Source of the DNA: Rhodothermales bacterium
GTDB lineage: Bacteria; Bacteroidota; Rhodothermia; Rhodothermales; UBA10348
Direction of reading: 5' to 3'
Assembly: GCA_024711125.1 (NCBI GenBank)
Contig: JANJTM010000077.1
Span: 67,836-124,144, forward strand
DNA length: 56,309 bases
Part shown: positions 9,165 through 16,847 of the stretch, one piece after another
Position numbering within the stretch: position 1 is the first letter of the stretch
Layout of the letters: every line of letters begins with the position of its first letter
Translations under genes and position numbers: made by a program
The notes under the pieces: generated by a model
The model's input: the letters and a program-made list of their open reading frames with translations, nothing else
What the model was told of the DNA's origin: nothing
The model's database searches: none

Positions 9165-9375
9165 GATCCCGGATCGGGACTCGAATCGGGACGGCAAGGG
9201 CGTGGGGGGACGCAGGGAAACGGCACGGTGACCCCGAATTGGGGCATCGGGAATCGTTGTGCGCGAGGCAGCGGTACTGCGCCCGCATACGGCACGGAAA
9301 TCGTATTCCTCTCGGCGGAACCTTGATACCGGCGGGCCCGGCTCGGGGCGAGCGTCCTTCGGGAGGCGCGCTACG
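9165..9375. other. Intergenic stretch without a supported gene
   Basis: About 210 nt after the symporter pair. It holds two short inverted repeats near its start (TCCCG-GAT-CGGGA at 9167-9179 and CCCC-GAATT-GGGG around 9233-9245) that could end transcription of the symporter genes, though neither is followed by a T run. No convincing reading frame or known RNA motif is seen. Confidence 0.5.
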
Positions 9376-9406
9376 AAAAAGGCCCGGCGGACGAACCGAC
9401 GGGCCT
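9376..9406 (-). terminator. Rho-independent terminator of tRNA-Arg
   Basis: Read on the minus strand, AGGCCCG (9406-9400) pairs with CGGGCCT (9386-9380) around a 13-nt loop, and a run of T follows (complement of 9376-9380). It begins just 1 nt past the tRNA 3' end, so the tRNA is a single-gene transcript. Confidence 0.8.
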
Positions 9407-9407
9407 G

Positions 9408-9481
9408 CGCGCTTGGGAGGATTCGAACCCCCGACCTTTGGAACCGGAATCCAACGCTCTATCCAGCTGAGCTACAAGCGC
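9408..9481 (-). tRNA. tRNA-Arg(CCG)
   Basis: 74 nt on the minus strand with all four arms intact. The acceptor GCGCTTG (9481-9475) pairs fully with CAAGCGC (9415-9409). D-stem GCTC/GAGC, anticodon stem TTGGA/TCCAA with loop TTCCGGT (anticodon CCG, reading CGG), and T-arm with loop TTCGAAT. The discriminator is G and CCA is not encoded, so it must be added after transcription, unlike the other tRNA in this window. Confidence 0.95.
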
Positions 9482-9488
9482 AAGACCC

Positions 9489-9520
9489 GAAAAATAGGCC
9501 AGTCCGAAAGCCGGCGTCAA
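9489..9520 (-). promoter_or_regulatory. Promoter of tRNA-Arg (Bacteroidota type)
   Basis: On the minus strand TTG (9520-9518, in TTGACG) is followed after 21 nt by TATTTTTC (9496-9489), a close fit to TTG-N19-21-TAnnTTTG. The tRNA 5' end lies 8 nt further on. Confidence 0.7.
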
Positions 9521-9633
9521 GGAATACCGCCGCGAGGCGGGAAAGATTACGCGAATACCGATGATTCGGCGGAACGTATCCCAGGCTCCCGGGAGCTCCG
9601 GGTACGGACCGTCCGGACGCCGAGCCCAAGGCC

Positions 9634-10443
9634 ATGAGCGATTCCGCCCTGATCAAACGCTTCAAGACCGATCCCGAGGGGGGGTACCAGGAGTTGCTGG
9701 ACCGGTACACCCCCGTGCTGCTCCGCATGATCCGGCGGTTCCTGAGCGACCCCGACGAGATCATGGAAACGTACACGGCCATCTGCGAGCGCCTGAGGTC
9801 GTCAGACTACCTGGCGCTGCGGCGATTCCGCGTCGGGTCGGAACTCACGCCCTGGCTCAGTGTCGTCGTGGCCAACGCCTGCCGCGACCGGTTCCGGAAG
9901 CACCGGGTCGTTTCCGCTCCCCAATCGGTGATCACGCAACTCACGGAGTTCCAGCGCTACGTATTCCGCTACTACTACCAGGAGCAGCTCCCGCACGAGG
10001 AAATCGCCGAACTCATCCAGTCCCGGCACGGATTGCCCTGCACCGTGTCGTCCGTGGTCGAGGCGCTCGAGACCATCGACGGCCTGCTGTCGGTGAACAA
10101 GCGCTGGCACCTGCTGGCGGCCCTGCGGGCGAATCGCCCCATGGTGTCATTCGAGGACATGGCCGAAGCGGGCATCGAGCCCGTGGATCGGGCCACCATC
10201 GTGGATTACTCCGGAGACGGGGCCCCGGACCTTGAGCGTTCCGAGCACCTGAACGCCGCCCTGCAGTCGCTCGAGGCCGAGGACCAGCTCCTGGTCCTGC
10301 TGCGCTTCGAGCACGGAATGCGGGCCGAACAGATCGCCCGCGTGATGCAGTTCGACAACCAGAAGTACGTCTACACCCGTCTGCGCACGATCGTCAACCG
10401 CCTGCGGCGGCGCCTGGAATCGGCCGAAGCGGCGGCCGTCTGA
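9634..10443 (+). CDS. Sigma-70 family (ECF-like) sigma factor with two region-4-like segments
   Basis: 269 residues, longer than a usual ECF sigma factor (about 170-200). Residues 1-90 look like region 2: an acidic DPDEIMETYTAICERL segment and a Trp-containing region ending in NACRDRFRKH. A first region-4-like helix-turn-helix follows (about 105-150, LTEFQRYVFRYYYQEQLPHE). A second one is at the C-terminus (about 212-262, EDQLLVLLRFEHGMRAEQIA, then a basic recognition helix ending RLRRRLE). The extra segment between them (150-205) matches nothing I recognise. No anti-sigma gene is adjacent; the next gene encodes a CPBP intramembrane protease. It could instead be a non-canonical regulator using sigma-like folds. 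Confidence 0.8.
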   Translation: MSDSALIKRFKTDPEGGYQELLDRYTPVLLRMIRRFLSDPDEIMETYTAICERLRSSDYLALRRFRVGSELTPWLSVVVANACRDRFRKHRVVSAPQSVITQLTEFQRYVFRYYYQEQLPHEEIAELIQSRHGLPCTVSSVVEALETIDGLLSVNKRWHLLAALRANRPMVSFEDMAEAGIEPVDRATIVDYSGDGAPDLERSEHLNAALQSLEAEDQLLVLLRFEHGMRAEQIARVMQFDNQKYVYTRLRTIVNRLRRRLESAEAAAV

Positions 10444-10469
10444 GGGCTGCCATCGGGGGACGGCGCGCG

Positions 10470-10477
10470 TATCTTGC
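10470..10477 (+). promoter_or_regulatory. -7 element TATCTTGC ahead of the CPBP protease gene
   Basis: TATCTTGC resembles the Bacteroidota -7 element TAnnTTTG and lies 43 nt before ATG 10513. No TTG is found at the expected upstream distance. Similar TATCTTnC octamers precede hpt and holB in this window. Confidence 0.45.
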
Positions 10478-10512
10478 GCGACAAGAACCCGTCGACCCTC
10501 CACGGACCGACC

Positions 10513-11484
10513 ATGGAAATCCCTGACCCGCCAGGCGCCGCACCGATCGGCGGCGACATGCCGCGGCTCGACGGCTGGCTCGAACGACAGCGGTTCGCCC
10601 CGGGCATCACGATCGCGGGCGGACTCGTCCTGGGTTTCCTGGCGTTCCAGGGGCTCAGCCTTCTCGTGGGTTTCGGGTTGATTCTGGCCGATGGGGATGC
10701 CGCGTCGCTCGTCGGCATGGGAGTGGCCGATCTCGTGAGCACGTACGCCCGCGAATTTCTCATCGCGAACACGGTCGGCCAGTTCGCGGGTCTTCTCGCG
10801 CTCGCGTTCCTCTTCGCCCGCCTGCATACCGGAGAAGCGGCCCGCTTCCTTCGGTTCCGATCGGCCGACCCGCTGTTCTCCCTGCTGTCGCTCGTGGGCC
10901 TCGTGGCCCTGGTGCCCCTCGTGCAGGGACTCGGGCAGTTCAGCGATGCACTGCCGTGGCCGCAGGCGGTACGCGATTTCGAGGCCGTGCAGATGGATCT
11001 CATCGAACACGTGTTGTCGCAGGACCTCGGGTTGCTCTTCACGCTCGGCACCATGGCGCTCACGCCGGCCCTGTGCGAGGAAGCCTTCTTCCGCGGGTAC
11101 ATCCAGCGGCAGGCCGAACGCGCGTTCCCGGGGGCCATGGCCGCGGTGGTGTTCTCCGGGGTGATCTTCGGTCTCTACCACCTCCGCCTGACCCAGGCCC
11201 TCCCGCTGTCGCTGCTCGGGGTGTACCTCGCGTGGCTGACCTGGCGTTCGGGCAGCCTCTGGCCGGCCATTCTCGTCCACCTCGCGAACAACGGGCTCGC
11301 CGTCATTGCGGGACGCATGCTCGGCGGCGAGGGCACGGACGGAGCCGCCGCGCTGGACGCCCTGCGGTTCCCATGGTACGTCCTGCTGCTCTCGGCGGCG
11401 GCGACCGTGGTGGTAATCCGGGCCCTCGATCGCCGGGGTCCGGCGCCTCCGGACCCGGCCGGGAGGGATCGCGATGCCGGATGA
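10513..11484 (+). CDS. CPBP family intramembrane metalloprotease
   Basis: 323 residues with about eight hydrophobic helices. The three CPBP (Abi/CAAX protease-like) motifs are present in order: EEAFFRGY (residues 189-196), FGLYHL about 25 residues later, and HLANN near residue 255. In the family the two Glu, the Arg and the two His/Asn motifs form the metal-dependent active site within the membrane. ATG 10513 was chosen because the longer frame begins inside the probable -7 promoter element. The stop overlaps the next start by 11 nt, implying coupled translation with the DUF2007 gene. Substrates of bacterial CPBP proteins are mostly unknown; regulatory or maturation proteolysis is possible. 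Confidence 0.88.
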   Translation: MEIPDPPGAAPIGGDMPRLDGWLERQRFAPGITIAGGLVLGFLAFQGLSLLVGFGLILADGDAASLVGMGVADLVSTYAREFLIANTVGQFAGLLALAFLFARLHTGEAARFLRFRSADPLFSLLSLVGLVALVPLVQGLGQFSDALPWPQAVRDFEAVQMDLIEHVLSQDLGLLFTLGTMALTPALCEEAFFRGYIQRQAERAFPGAMAAVVFSGVIFGLYHLRLTQALPLSLLGVYLAWLTWRSGSLWPAILVHLANNGLAVIAGRMLGGEGTDGAAALDALRFPWYVLLLSAAATVVVIRALDRRGPAPPDPAGRDRDAG

Positions 11485-11815
11485 GCGCACCGACGGCGAA
11501 TGGGTGGTCGTGTTCGAGTCCGGCACCGACTACGCCGCCGAACTCGTCCGCGAGCGGCTGCTGGACGCCGACATCCCGGCCGTGGTAATGGCGCACCGCG
11601 ACCACGCCTTTCACCTGACTGTCGGCTCGATGGCTTCGGTCGCCGTCCGCGTACCCGTCTCTCGCGAAGCCGAAGCCCGCTCGCTGCTGTCGTCGCCGGC
11701 GATCGGGGAGCAGGAGTTGACGCGGATCGCGCTCGCATCGGCGCCCGTTCCCGACCCGAAGAGGAGCGGCCGCCCGGAATCCGACGGCGCCGAGCCCGGT
11801 CCCGAGTCCCGTTGA
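11474..11815 (+). CDS. DUF2007 domain protein (putative signal-transducing protein)
   Basis: 113 residues. The N-terminal 70 residues form a small alpha/beta unit (EWVVVFESGTDYAAELVRER, then AVRVPVSREAEARSLL) typical of DUF2007, a PII-like ferredoxin-fold domain without assigned chemistry. The remaining 40 residues are Pro/Ser-rich and look disordered. It overlaps the CPBP protease by 11 nt, and the next gene, cdsA, follows closely, so all three are probably one transcript. Function is unknown. Confidence 0.78.
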   Translation: MPDERTDGEWVVVFESGTDYAAELVRERLLDADIPAVVMAHRDHAFHLTVGSMASVAVRVPVSREAEARSLLSSPAIGEQELTRIALASAPVPDPKRSGRPESDGAEPGPESR

Positions 11816-11856
11816 ACCCGTCGTCGCGGTCGCGACCTACCCTGCCCCCGGATCGC

Positions 11857-12651
11857 ATGCGCATCGTCACCGCCCTCGTCGGCATTCCGATCGTCGTCGC
11901 GCTCACATGGCTCGGGGGCTGGTGGACGGCCGCGATGGTCGCCGGCATCGCCGTCGCGGCCCAGGTCGAGCTCTACCGCATGCTGCGCGCGCGCGGTATC
12001 GAGGCCGGAGGAGGGTCGGCCCTGGCAGCCGGGGCCTGCCTGGCGCTCACCCCGGTCCACGAGGGGTTCGGAGCCGCCGCGTTGGTGCTCACGCTGGTCA
12101 CGCTCGGCGCGTGGCCGGTGCGGGGCCGGGTCGACGGAGCGCTCGCGGGCGCCTCGGCGACGGTCTTCGGGATCATCTACCCCGCCGGCCTGCTCGCGTT
12201 CGTCGCCGCGCTGCGCCTCGACGGATCCCTGTCGGGCGATGACGCGTTCCTGCGAACCATCGGGGTCATCGTGCTCGTCTGGGCCGCCGACACCGGGGCC
12301 TACTATGCGGGCCGTGCGTTCGGAAAACACGCGTTGGCCCCGTCCGTGTCTCCGAAAAAGACCTGGGAAGGGTTCGCGGGCGGTGTCGCGGCCGCCCTGG
12401 TCGTCGCGTGGGCCATCGCGACCTGGGGCGAATCGGAAACGGGCACGGTTCACTGGCTGGCCCTCGGATTCGCGGCCGCGGTCGCGGGTCCGGTCGGCGA
12501 CCTGTTCGAGAGCGCGCTGAAGCGGGACGCGGGGATCAAGGATTCGGCCGGCCTGTTGCCTGGCCATGGCGGGTTCCTCGACCGGTTCGACGCCCTCGCC
12601 TTCGTCGCTCCGATCGCGTGGCTCTACCTGCGCCTCGTCGCGGGGGCGTGA
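11857..12651 (+). CDS. cdsA: Phosphatidate cytidylyltransferase (CDP-diglyceride synthase)
   Basis: 264 residues, a polytopic membrane protein that makes CDP-diacylglycerol from CTP and phosphatidic acid, the branch point for phosphatidylethanolamine, phosphatidylglycerol and cardiolipin. The C-terminal signature is complete: SPKKTWEG, then SALKRDAGIKDSAGLLPGHG followed by GFLDRFD. ATG 11857 gives the usual short N-terminus before the first helix. A TTG at 11812 that overlaps the upstream stop (TTGA) would add 15 residues and cannot be excluded. It lies downstream of CPBP and DUF2007 genes. Confidence 0.93.
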   Translation: MRIVTALVGIPIVVALTWLGGWWTAAMVAGIAVAAQVELYRMLRARGIEAGGGSALAAGACLALTPVHEGFGAAALVLTLVTLGAWPVRGRVDGALAGASATVFGIIYPAGLLAFVAALRLDGSLSGDDAFLRTIGVIVLVWAADTGAYYAGRAFGKHALAPSVSPKKTWEGFAGGVAAALVVAWAIATWGESETGTVHWLALGFAAAVAGPVGDLFESALKRDAGIKDSAGLLPGHGGFLDRFDALAFVAPIAWLYLRLVAGA

Positions 12652-12714
12652 GCCCTCCCGGAACGATCGGCACCCTCCGCGCATACAGGGCCGGTACAGG
12701 ACTTCCAGGAAACC

Positions 12715-12915
12715 ATGGGTCTTTTCACGCCCAACAAGCGCGCCACCTACCGCAAGTTCTCGTACGAACCGCGGTTCTACGATCCGAGGAAGGACGAGAA
12801 GCTCCGGCAGCGCATCCGGGTGGGGCGGAAGGCGCACCGCGGAAAGCCCGGCCGCGCGGTGGCGTTCGCCCTGCTGCTGGTTGCCGCGCTCTACCTGTAC
12901 CTGACCCTCTCGTGA
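12715..12915 (+). CDS. Small basic protein with C-terminal membrane helix
   Basis: 66 residues. The N-terminal 45 residues are strongly basic and aromatic (FSYEPRFYDPRKDEKLRQRI) and would be cytoplasmic; residues 48-64 form a single hydrophobic helix. Short proteins of this design occur in Bacteroidota-group genomes but I know of no function. Its good codon pattern, its place between cdsA and mutL (28 nt before mutL) and its own ATG support a real gene. The tail-anchored topology could place it at the inner membrane as a partner of another complex. Confidence 0.7.
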   Translation: MGLFTPNKRATYRKFSYEPRFYDPRKDEKLRQRIRVGRKAHRGKPGRAVAFALLLVAALYLYLTLS

Positions 12916-12943
12916 CGGGGGAAAGCACCCGGCGGCCCGATTC

Positions 12944-14815
12944 ATGATGCCCAGGACGGATTCGGAAGCGGAGATCGGCGTCATCCGGGTCATGCCGGAG
13001 GTGCTCGCGAACAAGATCGCGGCCGGCGAGGTCGTGCAACGTCCCGCATCGGCAGCGAAGGAACTCGTCGAGAACGCGATCGACGCCGGCGCTTCCAGGG
13101 TGGAAGTGCACGTGCGGGATGCCGGGCGGACGCTCATCCAGGTCATCGACGACGGGTGCGGTCTCGCGGCCATCGATGCCGTTCGCTGTTTCGGGCGGCA
13201 CGCGACGAGCAAGATCCGGTCGATCGAGGATCTCGAACGCATCGTGACGCTGGGATTCCGGGGAGAGGCGCTGGCGTCCATCGCCGCCGTGGCCCGCGTG
13301 GAACTGCGTTCCCGGCGTCGTGAGGACGATCACGCCACCCTCGTGCGCATCGAGGGTGGCGTGATCGAGGAGACGGCGCCCTGCGCCCTGGCCGGAGGCA
13401 CCTCCGTCGCGGTGCGCCATCTCTTCTACAACGTTCCGGCACGCCGATCCTTCCTCAAGAGCGATGTGACCGAACTTCGCCACGTGCTCGACGCGGTGCA
13501 GCAGGCGGCGCTGGCCCAACCGGGCGTCGCGTTCCTCTTCCGGAGCGACGATGCAACCGTACTCGACCTGCCTGCCGAGCAGGGAGCGGGCGCGCTGGAG
13601 CGCCGGGCCGCCGCGATGTTCGCGTGGGACCCGGCCAAGGACCTGGTGCCCGTCGAGGAGGAAACGAGTTACCTCCGTGTCCACGGCGTGGTCGGTCGTC
13701 CGGCCATCCGGAAGAAATCCCGCGGCGACCAGTACCTGTTCGTGAACCGGCGACCCGTTCGGAGCCCGTACCTCGATCACGCCGTCTTTTCGGCGTTCCG
13801 CGGACTGCTGCCCGACGGCACCTATCCGTTCTTCGCGCTGTTTCTCGACATCGATCCCCGCCACGTGGACGTCAATGTGCATCCCGCCAAGAGCGAGGTG
13901 AAATTCGACGACGAGCGGGGTGTCTACGCGATGCTCAAGGCCGTCGTGCAGCGATCGCTGTCGCTGGCCGAAGGGTTGCCGCGTATCGACGGAGATGCGC
14001 CGAACCTCCTGGCGGGTTCCCCGGACGCCCGGCGTTCCGGAGACGGCTCCGGAGGGACGGATCTGCCGGGACCGGTGCAGCGGACGTTCGGCCCGCCACG
14101 GCCGGAGCGCACCGCCGAAGCGCCCGGCGACCTGTCGGCGCTGCTGTATTCCGGCGAGGTGAAGGACGGGGGAGCGAGGCCGGCGGAACTGCTCGCGTCG
14201 GACGCCACGGGATCGCGCGGTGCGGGCCGGCCCGAGATCGGGGGGGACGGCCGCCTGTGGCAGCTGGCCGATACCTACGTCATCGCTCCGCTGCGCACGG
14301 GACTGATGATCGTCGACCAGCGTGCCGCGCACGAACGCATCCTGTTCGAACGCTCGCTGGAGAGCCTGGACGAAGGGTTCGGGCTATCCCAGCAACTCCT
14401 GTTTCCGCGCACCGTGGAATTCTCGGTCGCCGATTTCGCGCTGCTGCAGGAACTGCTGACCGACCTGCGATCGATCGGGTTCGACGTCGAACCGCTCTCG
14501 GGTCGCACCGCGTTGATCCGCGGCGTGCCGGCCGGCATACGCACCGGCGACGAGGAGATGATCCTGGAGGACGTGATCGCGCAGTACCGCGAGTTCGAGC
14601 GGACTGAGCGGCTGCGCGGCCGCACGAACCTGGCTCGAAGCCTTGCCCGTCGGAGCGCGATCCGCGCGGGCACCCGGCTCGATCCGCAGGAAATGCGGGC
14701 CCTCATCGACCAGCTCTTCGAGTGCTCGCAGCCCTACGCGGCGCCCGACGGCTCGCCGACGCTCGTGCGCATCGGTGCCGACGAACTCGACCGTCGATTC
14801 GGCCGGCGTCGATGA
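12944..14815 (+). CDS. mutL: DNA mismatch repair protein MutL
   Basis: 623 residues. The N-terminal GHKL ATPase is intact: ENAIDAGA (motif I), DDGCGL (II), RHATSKI and TLGFRGEALASIAAVA (III). A linker of about 100 residues rich in Gly, Pro and Ala (roughly 345-445) leads to the C-terminal dimerisation domain. There the endonuclease motif reads DQRAAHERILFE, with Arg for the zinc-ligand His of DQHA(X)2E(X)4E. The later CPHGRP-type motif reads APDGSP, so further metal ligands are missing. MutL couples MutS mismatch recognition to strand incision; whether this one can cut DNA itself is doubtful. It overlaps tilS by 4 nt (ATGA). Confidence 0.95.
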   Translation: MMPRTDSEAEIGVIRVMPEVLANKIAAGEVVQRPASAAKELVENAIDAGASRVEVHVRDAGRTLIQVIDDGCGLAAIDAVRCFGRHATSKIRSIEDLERIVTLGFRGEALASIAAVARVELRSRRREDDHATLVRIEGGVIEETAPCALAGGTSVAVRHLFYNVPARRSFLKSDVTELRHVLDAVQQAALAQPGVAFLFRSDDATVLDLPAEQGAGALERRAAAMFAWDPAKDLVPVEEETSYLRVHGVVGRPAIRKKSRGDQYLFVNRRPVRSPYLDHAVFSAFRGLLPDGTYPFFALFLDIDPRHVDVNVHPAKSEVKFDDERGVYAMLKAVVQRSLSLAEGLPRIDGDAPNLLAGSPDARRSGDGSGGTDLPGPVQRTFGPPRPERTAEAPGDLSALLYSGEVKDGGARPAELLASDATGSRGAGRPEIGGDGRLWQLADTYVIAPLRTGLMIVDQRAAHERILFERSLESLDEGFGLSQQLLFPRTVEFSVADFALLQELLTDLRSIGFDVEPLSGRTALIRGVPAGIRTGDEEMILEDVIAQYREFERTERLRGRTNLARSLARRSAIRAGTRLDPQEMRALIDQLFECSQPYAAPDGSPTLVRIGADELDRRFGRRR

Positions 14816-16227
14816 AGCCGCGGGCCGAACGCACGCGCGCGTCCCTTGTCGCACGGGTCCAGCCGGCCGTGCAGGCGGCCGTGGGCGCGGAGTCGGCGGC
14901 ACCGGTCGTCGTCGCGGTGAGCGGAGGCATCGATTCGATGGTCCTGCTCGCGGCGATCGCCGAATCGCAGATTCCGGCCATCGCGGTTCACGTGCACCAT
15001 GCGCTCAGGGGTAGCGAAGCCGACGCCGACGCGGACCTGGTGGCGTCGGAATGCTCCCGTAGGGGCATCCCGTTCGAGATCGTACGCCTGGAACCCGGCT
15101 GGGAACAGGAAATCGGTCGACGCTCCCTCCAGGACGCGGCGCGGGAGCGTCGCTACGCCGCCCTGGAAGCGGTCGCCCGGGCCACCGGCGCGTCGTGTAT
15201 CGTGACGGGCCACAACCGCGACGACCAGGCCGAAACGGTGCTGATGCACCTGTCCCGGGGAACGGGTCCCGACGGGTTGGCGGGCATGCGGCGGGTGCGC
15301 GCGCTGCCCGGAGGCACGAGACTCGTGCGCCCCCTCCTGGATACGGGTCGGGCCGAGATCGAGGCGTTCGCACGCGAGCGGGGCGTAGCATGGCGGGAAG
15401 ACGCGTCGAACCGCCTTGGGGACTACCGTCGCAACGCGATACGGCACACGGTGATGCCGGCGCTCGAAGGCGTTGCGGGCCCGGGCGTCGCGGCCCGTAT
15501 CGCGCGGGCGGCCGACCTCGTCCGGGGCGCCCTGGACAGCGAACGCGATCCGTTGGAGCGTACGCTCCTGGCCCTGCTCACGAGTCCCACCCGTCCCGAC
15601 GGCCTCGGCCTGGCGCTCGGCCCGTGGCTGGAGCTCGGCCCGGTGTGGCGCGGTCGCATCGCGCTTGCGGCGCTCGAAACGGCGTTTCCCGGATCGACTC
15701 GCGACCGTCGGGCCGCCCTTCGCATCGAATCGCTCGCCCATTCCCAGGTCGGCCGCAAGTGGTCCGTGCCGGGCGGGGCCGTCTGGCGGGAGCGAAATGC
15801 GCTGGTGTTCGCGCGCGGGATCGCCGTCCCGGACCCGATCGGCGTTTCGCCGGACGAGCCCGTCGAGTGGCTGGGAGAGCGCATCGTGATCCGGTCCGGC
15901 CGCGCCGATGCGCTCGGCGGGAGCCCGGCGCCACGTCGCACCTTCCTCATCGATGCCGACAGCGCGACGGGCCCGTGGATCCTCCGCGCCTGGACCGCCG
16001 GGGACCGGATCGCTCCCGTCGGGCACCCCGGGCGCGCCCGTGTCAAGGTCCTGCTGACCGATGCCGGGGTTCCGGCGCGCCTGCGCGCCGGCGAACCGGT
16101 GCTCGAGGCCGGCGGACGAATCGTCGCGCTCCCGGGTCACGCGGTGGACCGGGCATTCGCCGTGCGGACCGGCACGTGCCGCGTCTTCGAAATCGTCCGG
16201 GAGCCGGGATCGCCGACGGGGGATTAG
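14812..16227 (+). CDS. tilS: tRNA(Ile)-lysidine synthetase
   Basis: 471 residues from ATG 14812, which overlaps the mutL stop as ATGA. The PP-loop SGGIDS is at residues 37-42, followed by HVHHALRG and GHNRDDQAETVLM, the typical N-type ATP pyrophosphatase core. The C-terminal part contains WTAGDRIAP and VKVLLTDAGVP, typical of the TilS C-terminal domain. The enzyme uses ATP and lysine to convert C34 of tRNA-Ile(CAU) to lysidine so that it reads AUA. The preceding frame is open but belongs to a shadow of mutL. Confidence 0.94.
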   Translation: MKPRAERTRASLVARVQPAVQAAVGAESAAPVVVAVSGGIDSMVLLAAIAESQIPAIAVHVHHALRGSEADADADLVASECSRRGIPFEIVRLEPGWEQEIGRRSLQDAARERRYAALEAVARATGASCIVTGHNRDDQAETVLMHLSRGTGPDGLAGMRRVRALPGGTRLVRPLLDTGRAEIEAFARERGVAWREDASNRLGDYRRNAIRHTVMPALEGVAGPGVAARIARAADLVRGALDSERDPLERTLLALLTSPTRPDGLGLALGPWLELGPVWRGRIALAALETAFPGSTRDRRAALRIESLAHSQVGRKWSVPGGAVWRERNALVFARGIAVPDPIGVSPDEPVEWLGERIVIRSGRADALGGSPAPRRTFLIDADSATGPWILRAWTAGDRIAPVGHPGRARVKVLLTDAGVPARLRAGEPVLEAGGRIVALPGHAVDRAFAVRTGTCRVFEIVREPGSPTGD

Positions 16228-16235
16228 TATCTTCC
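16228..16235 (+). promoter_or_regulatory. -7 element TATCTTCC ahead of hpt
   Basis: TATCTTCC starts directly after the tilS stop (TAG 16225-16227) and 38 nt before the hpt ATG, a spacing similar to that of other -7-like octamers in the window. There is no matching TTG upstream. It suggests hpt has its own start of transcription in addition to any read-through. Confidence 0.45.
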
Positions 16236-16265
16236 GCGATCTTCAACCTGACCCCCGATCGGCGC

Positions 16266-16838
16266 ATGACGTCCCGGACGGCCGAAGAGTCCCGACCCTC
16301 CGTGGTGATCAACGGTGAGCGATTCCGGATTTTCCTGGATCGCCAGACGATCGAACGCCGGGTTCGTGACCTTGGAGAGGCGATTTCGCGCGACTACGAG
16401 GGACGCCGGCCGATCTTCATCGGCGTGCTGAACGGCGCGTTCATTTTCCTCGCCGACCTGATGCGGCACGTCTCGATCGACTGCGAGGTGGACTTCATCA
16501 AGCTGTCTTCCTACGGGGCAGAGCGCATTTCGTCGGGCAGGGTGACCGAGCTGAAGCGCATCGACGCACATATCGAGGGGCGCGACGTCATCGTGGTGGA
16601 GGACATCGTGGACTCGGGGCTTTCGATGGCCTTCATCATGGAGCTGCTCGAAACGCACCATCCGGCATCCATCGCGACGGCGGTCATGCTGCACAAACCC
16701 GACGCCCTCAAGACCGAGGTCAAGCTGGACTACGTGGGTTTCCACATCGAGAACCGGTTCGTTCTCGGGTACGGGCTCGACTACGCACAGAACGGCCGGC
16801 ATCTCGCCGATCTGTACATCCTGGACGAGGACGGCTGA
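16266..16838 (+). CDS. hpt: Hypoxanthine phosphoribosyltransferase
   Basis: 190 residues. The PRPP-binding signature VIVVEDIVDSG (residues 108-118) and the flexible-loop/active-site segments (IGVLNGAFIF, KLSSYG) identify a purine-salvage phosphoribosyltransferase that converts hypoxanthine or guanine with PRPP to IMP or GMP in the cytoplasm. ATG 16266 gives the normal family length. Upstream tilS and hpt are neighbours in many bacteria, often ahead of ftsH, but here kynU lies convergently downstream, 9 nt beyond the stop. Confidence 0.94.
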   Translation: MTSRTAEESRPSVVINGERFRIFLDRQTIERRVRDLGEAISRDYEGRRPIFIGVLNGAFIFLADLMRHVSIDCEVDFIKLSSYGAERISSGRVTELKRIDAHIEGRDVIVVEDIVDSGLSMAFIMELLETHHPASIATAVMLHKPDALKTEVKLDYVGFHIENRFVLGYGLDYAQNGRHLADLYILDEDG

Positions 16839-16847
16839 GCCCGACGG

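Noticed and set aside
6459-9197. Minus-strand frame of 912 codons spanning both SLC1 symporters
   Set aside because: The translation is a repeated His/Asp/Arg-rich mirror of the duplicated symporters; no domain. The repeat merely reflects the tandem duplication.
9408-9481. tRNA-Arg as an integration site (att) with an inserted element
   Set aside because: No integrase and no direct repeat of the tRNA 3' end found nearby; the neighbouring genes look like ordinary core genes.
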